This document shows, piece after piece, positions 1 through 7,666 of a stretch of DNA of 64,000 bases. Made by a program: the position numbers and the translations under genes. Every line of letters begins with the position of its first letter. Position 1 is the first letter of the stretch. The DNA is taken from positions 5,452,001-5,516,000 of the forward strand of contig CP054837.1 in NCBI GenBank assembly GCA_028768525.1, given 5' to 3'. The DNA comes from Desulfobacter sp. (GTDB lineage Bacteria > Desulfobacterota > Desulfobacteria > Desulfobacterales > Desulfobacteraceae). Under the pieces are notes generated by a model. It made no database searches and had not been told where the DNA came from. It saw only the letters and a program-made list of their open reading frames with translations.

Positions 1-56
1 TGGTGCAAAAATGGCCCGGAAAATACCGTCTTGACTTCATCCGGCAGGTAAAATAG
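1..56 (+). CDS. C-terminal end of an unidentified protein (partial)
   Basis: The window opens inside what looks like a coding frame. Reading from base 3 gives 17 residues ending in LDFIRQVK and then TAG at 54-56, 45 bases before the next start codon. The mix of basic and hydrophobic residues is plausible for a protein C-terminus, but the stretch is too short to assign. The other two frames are also open for short distances, so this is only a suggestion. Confidence 0.3.
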   Translation, partial: VQKWPGKYRLDFIRQVK

Positions 57-101
57 ACTTTCGACAGAAAGCCAACCGTTGTCAATCCCCACGGAGGTCC
101 C

Positions 102-413
102 ATGAAACAATTCAGTGCCGTTTTGGCAAGCATTTTTGTACCTGTCGTTATCCTTGCATCCGGGAGCCTGATTGTTACGGGGTGTCTCAGATATGCGGCC
201 GAGCACCCTGAAAAATCCCATGAACAATTTCTTAAAGACAAGGCCTATTGTGAAAATCAGGCCAGGGAATATGCCCGACTGGTCAGGGACCAGGCCGATT
301 ATGTCGATGAAGTGAACCATGCCCGGCAGTGCATGAAAGGACTGGGCTATAAATACCGGTTCCGTTTGAGCGGGTGGGGGAGTTCGGCCCAGGAAACTCC
401 AAAATCTGAATAG
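102..413 (+). CDS. small putative lipoprotein, unknown function
   Basis: This 103-residue protein starts at an ATG preceded by a GGAGG-type ribosome site. It has a charged N-terminus, a hydrophobic stretch to about residue 25 and a lipobox-like VTGC with Cys28, so it is probably exported and lipid-anchored. The mature part is short, charged and contains two further cysteines (in AYCENQ and ARQCMKG) that could form a disulfide in the periplasm. I do not recognise the family. It lies 20 bases upstream of the GNAT gene and may share its transcript, but nothing in the sequence ties it to that pathway. Confidence 0.65.
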   Translation: MKQFSAVLASIFVPVVILASGSLIVTGCLRYAAEHPEKSHEQFLKDKAYCENQAREYARLVRDQADYVDEVNHARQCMKGLGYKYRFRLSGWGSSAQETPKSE

Positions 414-433
414 CGTTCAAAAAGAATAATTCC

Positions 434-1435
434 GTGAAGAAAAAGACGATTGATATAGGCCCGCAAACAGACATCGGGTTTGTGGCGAAATGCGTATCCC
501 AATTTATTGATCAGGGCGTCGCCATGGTCAACTGGCAGGTGAAAGGCGGCGGGTTGCCCAGAGAACTGCTCTGGAGGGCCTCAAAACTTGGGCTCTGGAA
601 CCATGTGTCCGGCAGCGGACTGTTTGATCCGGATATGCCGGACAGGGACTGGATTGCCAATAATCCCAATATTGTTCATTCCTTTAAAAATGAAGGTGCC
701 GAATCACACCATGTTTCGACGGCTGCACCGGCCGAATTGTTCAGCTATAATACGCTGCCCCGGGTACCGGGGAGGGCATTGTGGCGGGACGCACAGACTC
801 CCGGGCAGTTGCTGGATCTGGTGGCCGCCCATGGCAAGGAGAAATTACTGCGCCTGCGCAAGGACAGGGAGACCGGCGAGATATGGGAAACCGGCACCCG
901 GCTTGAGTATTTTTTCAAGCGCCCTGAAGAGATCCCGCCCCGGCTCATGGAAACGCTGGTCGCCATGGTGGATGCCGGCGGTTCCGTGGACATTACCCAT
1001 GTCCGGGCCAATTTGGAACGGGCCTACCTCATCGGTTATGCGGTTGAAAAGGGAATTATTGCAGGCAACTCAAGCCTGAAGCACCCCCGGCAGGTATTCA
1101 TCGACCGGTTAAAAAAAATGACGGGAATTGATTTCTCCCAATGTGTGGAGCGGGGATACACCTCGGTGCGTCCGGAGTACCGGGCCATGGGCATCGGGGC
1201 AAAACTCCTGGAGGGACTCACCGCAAGGGCAACAGATGTCAGGGTCTTTTCCATTATTTCCGAAGACAATCTGGCCACCCAGAAGATCGCCATCCGGAAC
1301 AACACCCGGAAGATTACCACGTATCTCAGCGACAAGCTGGGAAAAGAGATGGGGGTCTGGATGCCCGAGCACATGGTTCCGGCAGATTGGATTCAGGGGC
1401 CGGGGGCCGGGTCCATGAAGGAGCCTGGGTCGTGA
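434..1435 (+). CDS. GNAT-family acyltransferase with a long N-terminal extension
   Basis: This is a 333-residue protein with a GTG start. The C-terminal third has the GNAT acyl-CoA-binding signature: YTSVRPEYRAMGIGAKLLEG, with the R-x-x-G-x-G core at residues 250-255, followed by a predicted strand/helix and a second strand (VFSIISEDN). The first roughly 190 residues match nothing I know and may bind the acceptor. The stop codon overlaps the start of the following ATP-grasp gene (GTGA at 1432-1435), and that gene overlaps the PP-loop gene, so the three are probably translated together. Known pathways with GNAT plus ATP-grasp enzymes make acetylated peptides (for example N-acetylglutaminylglutamine amide). 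That analogy is an inference, and the substrate is unknown. Confidence 0.7.
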   Translation: MKKKTIDIGPQTDIGFVAKCVSQFIDQGVAMVNWQVKGGGLPRELLWRASKLGLWNHVSGSGLFDPDMPDRDWIANNPNIVHSFKNEGAESHHVSTAAPAELFSYNTLPRVPGRALWRDAQTPGQLLDLVAAHGKEKLLRLRKDRETGEIWETGTRLEYFFKRPEEIPPRLMETLVAMVDAGGSVDITHVRANLERAYLIGYAVEKGIIAGNSSLKHPRQVFIDRLKKMTGIDFSQCVERGYTSVRPEYRAMGIGAKLLEGLTARATDVRVFSIISEDNLATQKIAIRNNTRKITTYLSDKLGKEMGVWMPEHMVPADWIQGPGAGSMKEPGS

Positions 1436-2334
1436 ACATCGGCATCATGACCGTGAACGGCTTTGACTTCCACCCCAATATGAGGTTCAAGGAAGAGGCC
1501 GCTAAACTTGGGCACAGGATTCAGCTCATAGATCCCTACGGCATGGGCTGCGTTTTGAACCGTGCCGGCGCCAGTGTGTTTATGGGGGATAAGGCCGGGC
1601 TTCCGGATTTGGTTATGCCCAGGCAGGGGGCACCCATGGGCGAATACGGATTTGTGCTGCTGAGGCATTTTACGGCCATGGATATTCCCCTGGTGAACGG
1701 TATTAAAGGGGTGGCCATCGCCAGGAACCAGTTTATCAGCCTTCAGCAGCTCTCCCTGGCAGGGCTTCAGGTGCTGGATTGCGTTTTTGTCAATTGCAGG
1801 GATAATTTTTTTGCTGCAGTGGAACGGCTGGGGGGCTTCCCCGTTGTGGCCAAGCAGGTGGACGGTATGGGCGGGGAGGGCGTGGCCAAACTTGAGACGG
1901 ATGAGGCGGCCCTGGCCTATCTGGACGCCCATTTTACCCCCCGGAAAGGGCTGGTGGTTCAGGCGTTTTTGCCCCCCAAGGGACGGACGGATATCCGTGC
2001 CCTGGTCATTGGCGGCAGGGTGGCCGGTGCCATGGCCCTGACCCCGGCGCCGGGGCAGTTCAAGGCCAATGTCCACCAGCAGGGCCGTGCCAGGGCCATG
2101 GAACTGGCCGGTGAATTAAAGCAGATGGCGGTGTCCGCTGCACGGGCCTGTTGCCTTGAGGTGGCCGGGGTGGACATGATGGTATTGCCCGGGAGGGAAC
2201 CCGTTATCGGCGAAGTCAACTATTCCCCGGGATTCAGGGGGCTGGAGTCGGCCACGGGCCTGAACATCGCCGGGATGATTCTGGATCATGCCCTTTCTTT
2301 TGCAGATAAACCAGCCGGAAAGGAGGGGGGATGA
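1432..2334 (+). CDS. RimK-like ATP-grasp ligase
   Basis: The product is about 300 residues and resembles alpha-L-glutamate ligases of the RimK type, which form amide or peptide bonds through an acyl-phosphate. Visible features are an N-terminal Rossmann-like strand (NIGIMTVNG), the ATP-grasp lysine and glycine-rich loop (VVAKQVDGMGGEG, near 138-150), TDIRALVIGG near 186-195 and the metal-binding end EVNYSPGF near 261-268. A longer upstream reading is possible, but the GTG at 1432 overlaps the GNAT stop codon (GTGA) and yields a normal N-terminus, so I use it. The gene ends in ATGA, shared with the PP-loop gene. RimK itself modifies ribosomal protein S6; the gene context here points to small-molecule ligation instead. 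Confidence 0.8.
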   Translation: MNIGIMTVNGFDFHPNMRFKEEAAKLGHRIQLIDPYGMGCVLNRAGASVFMGDKAGLPDLVMPRQGAPMGEYGFVLLRHFTAMDIPLVNGIKGVAIARNQFISLQQLSLAGLQVLDCVFVNCRDNFFAAVERLGGFPVVAKQVDGMGGEGVAKLETDEAALAYLDAHFTPRKGLVVQAFLPPKGRTDIRALVIGGRVAGAMALTPAPGQFKANVHQQGRARAMELAGELKQMAVSAARACCLEVAGVDMMVLPGREPVIGEVNYSPGFRGLESATGLNIAGMILDHALSFADKPAGKEGG

Positions 2335-3458
2335 AACTTTTAGATTTTGAATTGGCCGCGGAGGCCGGGGCACTTACCGCATCAGTGCATGTGGTGTTTG
2401 AGGACTCGGAACGGCCGGATAAAACCCTGTTTATCAGAACCACGACTGAATATGCCGGCGGGTTTACGGCAAACCCCGATGCCTTCCTGGTGGGCTGCCT
2501 GCTGCCGGCCCTCCACCTGGGCGAAAAACGGATCTTTGTGGAAGGGGAGGTCTGCCCCTTTTTAAAGGAGGGTATCGGCGTGGCCATGAACATTCTTTCC
2601 CACTGGACCGGCGGCCGGTATGCCCCCATCCCGGTGGAGGCCGGGACCCGGTCGGCAGTGTCCGCCCCGGACGCCCCCAGGGCCGGCATGGTCATGTCCG
2701 GCGGCATGGATTCCCTGGCCGCGTTGAGGCTCAACCGGCTGAATTATCCCACGGGTCATCCCGCCTATGTGAAAGATTCCTTTTTTCTCCATGGTTTTGA
2801 TATCGGCGGGGTGGTGGCACGGGGCGCCAAATACCATGTATTTGACCGGGCCATCAAGGCCATTACTAAGATCACCGATGATGCCGGCACCGCATTGATC
2901 CCGGTATATACCAACATCCGCCATCTCTGCGATGAGCGGGAGCTTTGGCTGGATTCCTTTTTCGGGGCGGTGCTGGCGGCCATGGCCCATTCCTTTGCCA
3001 GCCGCATCAGCCTCATGTTCATCGGCTCTTCCTATGACATCCCCAATCTGCATCCCTGCGGCTCCCATCCCCTGCTGGACCCGGAGTATTCCTCCTACGG
3101 TCTGCGCATTCGCCACAGGGACTATGAATTGTCCCGGCTGGAAAAGATAAAGATTGTGTCAAAATGGGATGCGGCTTTCCAGAATTTCAGGGTCTGCCTG
3201 GCCAATGTACCGGACCTTCTCAACTGCGGGAAATGCGAAAAATGCGTGCGTACCATGACCGAACTCACCGCCCTGGGGCTTCTGGATAGAACCCGTGCCT
3301 TTGCCGCTGACGATGTCCGGCCCGAGGATATTTCACAGTACGATATCACCATCCGGGAACGGCCGCCGTTTTACCGGCCCATGGTGCCCTTGCTCCGGGA
3401 GCGGGGGCGGGATGATTTGGCAGATACCATTGAGCGGAAGCTGAAAAAGGCGGAATGA
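2331..3458 (+). CDS. PP-loop ATPase with C-terminal Cys cluster (QueC/ExsB-like)
   Basis: This 375-residue protein carries the PP-loop adenylation motif SGGMDSLAA at residues 123-131, typical of N-type ATP pyrophosphatases (QueC, asparagine synthetase, ThiI relatives). Near the end is CGKCEKC (Cys299, 302, 305), like the zinc-binding cysteines of QueC. The N-terminal 110 residues are not QueC-like, and QueC is shorter (about 230 residues), so this is a divergent enzyme rather than the preQ0 synthase. The start overlaps the ATP-grasp stop by ATGA. An adenylating enzyme beside a GNAT and a ligase would suit amide or nitrile formation on a carboxylate; this is inferred from context only. Confidence 0.72.
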   Translation: MKLLDFELAAEAGALTASVHVVFEDSERPDKTLFIRTTTEYAGGFTANPDAFLVGCLLPALHLGEKRIFVEGEVCPFLKEGIGVAMNILSHWTGGRYAPIPVEAGTRSAVSAPDAPRAGMVMSGGMDSLAALRLNRLNYPTGHPAYVKDSFFLHGFDIGGVVARGAKYHVFDRAIKAITKITDDAGTALIPVYTNIRHLCDERELWLDSFFGAVLAAMAHSFASRISLMFIGSSYDIPNLHPCGSHPLLDPEYSSYGLRIRHRDYELSRLEKIKIVSKWDAAFQNFRVCLANVPDLLNCGKCEKCVRTMTELTALGLLDRTRAFAADDVRPEDISQYDITIRERPPFYRPMVPLLRERGRDDLADTIERKLKKAE

Positions 3459-3521
3459 CCGCGTCGGACATCGGGGGCCGCCCTCAAAGTCCATAGTCGG
3501 GCAGGCGGTATCCTAATTTGT

Positions 3522-6500
3522 TTACGTCGATTGGAATTTGCCGTGGAGAAAGCGGATACGCTGACTCAATACCGAGCATATCTGCAGTGATATTCTGGGG
3601 AATTCCATGGCGGTTTCTTTGAACTCCTGCTTGTGGAGAATGAGGAATCGGCTGGGCTCTGTGGTCCGAATGGTGGCGGACCTCGGGGCATCATCTATAA
3701 GGGCCATTTCACCGAAGGCGCCGCCTGCGCTGATATGGTCCAATACCACCTCTTCACCGTGGTCCAGTTCCTTGATCACTTCCACCCTGCCGTCGATGAT
3801 CAAAAATACGGTTTCTCCCATCTCGTTCTGGCGGATTACGGTTGCCTCTTCAGGATAATCCAGTTCTTTTGTCTCTGCTGCAATGGCGGCAAGCTCGGCT
3901 GCGCTGAGGCCGGAAAATATCTCAATCTCCTTGAGAAGCAGGATTTTTTCGCCCATGGAGATTTCAGTGGATTTCACCCGTTTCCCGTGTTTTTCTCTTT
4001 TTTCAGATTGATCTTGCACCATTTCAAGTTCCTTTAAAATCCTAGTGTCGGCCCGGGTGGCAAGGGATGCCGCCATGGTGCGGATATCCATGATGTCCCG
4101 GGTTTCTCCGATGATGTCCAGGGCCATGACCACATCCACCCAGTCCTCCGAGGCCAGCAGGGCGGCCAGGGCCTTTTTCCCGGCCGGATCAAGGGCCGGC
4201 AGTTTGACCTGATTTCTGCCTTCATTGAGGGCGGATTCGGCTGTGGGGCTTTCCAGCAGGGGGACCATGGCGTTGAAGGTTTTGCGGTCCAGCACGTCGC
4301 TGAGCAGCTCAATGGCATTGGCCCGCTGCCGGGTGTCCGGGGAGAAAATCCCCCGCCAGGCGGTTTTCATCCGCCCGCTTTTATCCTGGATGGCCAGGAC
4401 CCGGATGATGTTTTCCAGGATGAGCTCTTTTTTCTGGTTCAGGTGTTCAACGGCCAGGCGCCGCACCGGGGTGCCGGGCAGGGCACGGATATTTTCCCCC
4501 ATGGCCAGGCAGGCATAGCTTCGGGCGATCTGTTCCTTGGCAAAGACAATGATGTCAAAGCCTTTGATATCCATCTGTTCCAGCAGTTCGAACAGCCCGC
4601 GCCGGATCCGGGTGCCGGGCAGGGCGAGGCATTCCACCAGCACCCGGTTGTTCTGGTATTCCGCATTTTTGATTTTTTCCTTGGCAAATTCATGGATCTC
4701 TTCTGAGATGTCCCCCAGCATCAGGGCGGCCTGTTTCAGAGCGCTGTCATTGTCGATTATCAGTGCATCCAGGGCCGCCTGTCGGACCTCTTTGAGGTCA
4801 TGGGAGAGATAGGAAAAGATGACCGTATTCAGTTCCCTGGCCCCTAATCTTGAGAGCGCAATGATGATATCGGGGATAATGGGGTCAATCTCTTTTTCCG
4901 AAAGAATCGCCAGAAGGGTGTCGATGTATTCATGTTTCCGGCTTAACCCCGCAGCGATAATGCCCGACTGCCTTAGATTTATCTCCTTTGAGGCCAGCCA
5001 TTGGCGGATCACCGGTATCTGTTTTTCATGGTTCTGGAAGTAAAGGCAGCCCATGGCAAAGCCCCGGACCACCGGATGGCTGCTTTCAATATAGGGGGTG
5101 AGGTCTTTTCCCCTGACGGCAAGGAATCCTTCCCGGCTTACCAGTTTCAGGATGGCAATGGTGGTCTCCGGCCGGTGGGGATTCAGAAATCTGATCAGGG
5201 ATTTTACCGCCCTGGGCCGGGCGTTTTCGGAAATCATTTTGATCAGGGCCACCTGGGTAGCCTCGTCCTGCCCTTCCAGGTTGTTCAGGATGTGGTGGTC
5301 AAGTTTCTCCTGGGAAAAGTTGCTCAGAAGTTTCCCGTACCAGATGGCATCCTTTCCCCGGGCGGCCAGGAAGGATTTTTCCAGGTCTTCCAATACCTTC
5401 CCCTGGTTGAAGATCTGGCCCAGTTCTTTAACGGAAAAGCTTTTAATATCTAAAAGATTGTTGGAAATCAGATCCTTGAGAATCGTTGAATATTTTGCCT
5501 TGAGTACAATGGGGGCTGCCAGCCAGGCCAGAACAAAGGGCAGGGCCACCAGGGTCAGGTATTTGGGGTGAAACAGGTTCTCCGAGACCAGGATCAGGGT
5601 GGATCCGGTAAACAGGGCGATTCTCACCACGGTGCCCCGCAGGAAGGGGCGGATCATATTTCTGTAGGATTCGGGGAACAGGCCGATGATAATCCCGTTG
5701 GCCGGTACATTGATGGTGGTGCGGATGATGTTGGTGGACATCCGGGCGTACATGGCGGAAAACACATCAAACCGGAGAAGAAAGGCGGAAAATGCAATCA
5801 TATAATTAAAGGGGTGGAACATCAGGGCCACGGGCAGCCCCCACCTGCCGTAGATCCGGCCCACAAAGAGCAGGATAAAGAGGCTGATCATGTTAAGTCC
5901 GCCCCTGAAATACCCGAAAAATTCAATCATGGCCGATTCCGATGCAAACTGGTCGTCAATGGCGTAATTGAACTGGTAATTCATGATGGGGACCACCACA
6001 TTGGGCATAAAGGTGAGGACCAGGACGATTTTCATGAGAGCTGATTTTTTGACCAGGGGATATACCTCCCGGATTTCCGCTGCCATGGATTTTTTCTTTT
6101 TGGCGCCCTTGCCGGTTTTTTCCGGATAAATCAGGGCGGAATAACTCCTGCCCATGGCCTGGACGATGGCGGCCCCGGTAAATGTTGTTAAAAGATAGAG
6201 GTAGAGCAGGTTGTCCAGATTGAACCACTTGGCAAACCAGGGCGTGCACACGGAGCCCAGGATCATTCCCACCACCCCGCCGGCGGTGAGCAGGGGAAAG
6301 AGGCGTTTGGACTGCCGGGTGTTGAAAAGGTCATTGCACATATTCCAGAAAAGCATGGCCTGGAGCAGTTCAAACTGGCTTTTAAGCATAAAAAGCAGGG
6401 GGTAAAGCACTTCAAATCCATAAGGGATAAGCAGGCGGATGGCGGTGATAATAAGGCCCGATGCCAGAAATATGTAAGTGAGAAGCCTGGCACCGGAGAT

Positions 6501-6731
6501 ACGGTTGAGTCCGGCCGTCAGAAATCCCGTGATAAAGAGAGTGGCCACGGCATTGACCATGCTGACTACGGGCATGAACTCCACACCGTAGCGTTTGAGG
6601 AATGCGGTTTCTGCGTAATTGTTCAGGATGATGCCCGAGCTTCGGACAATGAAGAGCAGTGCCATGGTCCACAGCAGCAGGCTGATCTCTTCTTCATATA
6701 CTTTTAAAAGGTCCAGAAGCCGTCTGCGCAT
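3522..6731 (-). CDS. MFS-like membrane protein with HEAT repeats and cyclic-nucleotide-binding domain
   Basis: This is a 1069-residue protein in three parts. Residues 1-420 hold about twelve hydrophobic segments arranged like an MFS or ATP/ADP-antiporter relative. Residues from about 440 to 900 are helical and repeat-rich in HEAT/armadillo style, with segments such as HPVVRGFAMGCL and LKEVRQAALDAL. Residues from about 945 form a cyclic-nucleotide-binding domain that keeps the phosphate-binding cassette, FGEMALIDDAPRSATI, including the Glu and Arg that contact the ligand in CRP/PKA relatives. The arrangement suggests a transporter or sensor gated by a cyclic nucleotide; the substrate is unknown. 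The ATG shares one base with the stop of the upstream SUMF1-like gene (TAATG), implying coupled translation. Confidence 0.72.
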   Translation of the reverse strand: MRRRLLDLLKVYEEEISLLLWTMALLFIVRSSGIILNNYAETAFLKRYGVEFMPVVSMVNAVATLFITGFLTAGLNRISGARLLTYIFLASGLIITAIRLLIPYGFEVLYPLLFMLKSQFELLQAMLFWNMCNDLFNTRQSKRLFPLLTAGGVVGMILGSVCTPWFAKWFNLDNLLYLYLLTTFTGAAIVQAMGRSYSALIYPEKTGKGAKKKKSMAAEIREVYPLVKKSALMKIVLVLTFMPNVVVPIMNYQFNYAIDDQFASESAMIEFFGYFRGGLNMISLFILLFVGRIYGRWGLPVALMFHPFNYMIAFSAFLLRFDVFSAMYARMSTNIIRTTINVPANGIIIGLFPESYRNMIRPFLRGTVVRIALFTGSTLILVSENLFHPKYLTLVALPFVLAWLAAPIVLKAKYSTILKDLISNNLLDIKSFSVKELGQIFNQGKVLEDLEKSFLAARGKDAIWYGKLLSNFSQEKLDHHILNNLEGQDEATQVALIKMISENARPRAVKSLIRFLNPHRPETTIAILKLVSREGFLAVRGKDLTPYIESSHPVVRGFAMGCLYFQNHEKQIPVIRQWLASKEINLRQSGIIAAGLSRKHEYIDTLLAILSEKEIDPIIPDIIIALSRLGARELNTVIFSYLSHDLKEVRQAALDALIIDNDSALKQAALMLGDISEEIHEFAKEKIKNAEYQNNRVLVECLALPGTRIRRGLFELLEQMDIKGFDIIVFAKEQIARSYACLAMGENIRALPGTPVRRLAVEHLNQKKELILENIIRVLAIQDKSGRMKTAWRGIFSPDTRQRANAIELLSDVLDRKTFNAMVPLLESPTAESALNEGRNQVKLPALDPAGKKALAALLASEDWVDVVMALDIIGETRDIMDIRTMAASLATRADTRILKELEMVQDQSEKREKHGKRVKSTEISMGEKILLLKEIEIFSGLSAAELAAIAAETKELDYPEEATVIRQNEMGETVFLIIDGRVEVIKELDHGEEVVLDHISAGGAFGEMALIDDAPRSATIRTTEPSRFLILHKQEFKETAMEFPRISLQICSVLSQRIRFLHGKFQST

Positions 6732-7576
6732 TAATCCGCCTCAAGTACCAGTCTGAATCCAGTTGTCTTGAACTTGGCTGCGGGATGGGCGTAGGTGCGG
6801 TTGGCGCTTCGCAGATAGGAGGCGTGCTTGTACCAACTGCCCCCCCGCCGTACGCGGGAATTTGAATCCGCTGCCGAATATGTGTCTGAGACAGGGCCTG
6901 CCATGTAATCCCGGTAGGGATCGGCACACCACTCCCATGCATTGCCGTGCATGTCGTAAAACCCCCATGGATTCGGGGGGAAGGATTTCACCGGGGCCGG
7001 CGAATCCGGTGTAATGTCCATGGTCTTGTAAAACGGGGTGCAGCTGTTGTTCTTTTTGACGTTGTTGCCGTACATGGCCTTGGAACAATCAATGGTGTCG
7101 CCCCAGCTGTAGGCGGTTTGTGAACCGGCCCGGCAGGCATATTCCCATTCGGCTTCGGTGGGGAGGCGATGTTTTTGTCCTGTTTTCAGGGTTATTTTTT
7201 TAATATATTTGATGCAGTCATACCAGGAAACCCGGGTCACGGGCATATCCTCCCCGCTTTTCCGTTTGCCGATCCAGGGGGTGCCCATGACGGCCCGCCA
7301 CTGTTTGACGGTCACTTCCGTTTCCTGGAGGTAAAAGGCCGAAGGAATGGTCACCTCGTGTAGGATTTCATCCCTGTCCCGGAGCGGCTCCGTAATGGGG
7401 CTGCCCATGATGAAACTGCCCGGTTCCACCCGGATAAAGGTCATGCCCATATCGTTGGAAATCCTGTTTTCACCGGCAGCGGCCGGTTGGGGCGCCGGCA
7501 TCAGGCACCATAGGCAGACTGCTGCAATGCCTAAAACAATCCCCTTTAAATTGATGCAATACATATGTCCCGCCAT
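6731..7576 (-). CDS. exported SUMF1/FGE-fold protein without the catalytic cysteines
   Basis: The product is 281 residues with an N-terminal signal-like segment (residues 10-33, ending PAAAGE) followed by the formylglycine-generating-enzyme fold. Landmarks are PGSFIMGSP, ETEVTVKQWRAVMG, RLPTEAEWEYACRAG, DMHGNAWEWCADPY and RRGGSWYKHASYLRSANR. True FGEs carry two cysteines in the RGGS region that oxidise sulfatase cysteines; here that stretch has Tyr, Lys and His instead, so formylglycine formation is unlikely. Relatives without these residues often have binding or other roles. It is the upstream partner of the MFS/HEAT/cNMP protein through a one-base stop/start overlap, so the two probably act together at the membrane. 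Confidence 0.75.
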   Translation of the reverse strand: MAGHMYCINLKGIVLGIAAVCLWCLMPAPQPAAAGENRISNDMGMTFIRVEPGSFIMGSPITEPLRDRDEILHEVTIPSAFYLQETEVTVKQWRAVMGTPWIGKRKSGEDMPVTRVSWYDCIKYIKKITLKTGQKHRLPTEAEWEYACRAGSQTAYSWGDTIDCSKAMYGNNVKKNNSCTPFYKTMDITPDSPAPVKSFPPNPWGFYDMHGNAWEWCADPYRDYMAGPVSDTYSAADSNSRVRRGGSWYKHASYLRSANRTYAHPAAKFKTTGFRLVLEAD

Positions 7577-7666
7577 GGTTTATCCTTAAACAACTGAGGG
7601 TGTCTGGATATCCAATTACAATTCATCGGTATTGTCAAGCATGTCTTTTTTCAAGGGCTGCAGGGC

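Noticed and set aside
6731..7576. Active formylglycine-generating enzyme or sulfatase maturation factor
   Set aside because: The cysteines needed for catalysis are replaced in the RGGSWYKHASY region and no sulfatase gene is nearby.
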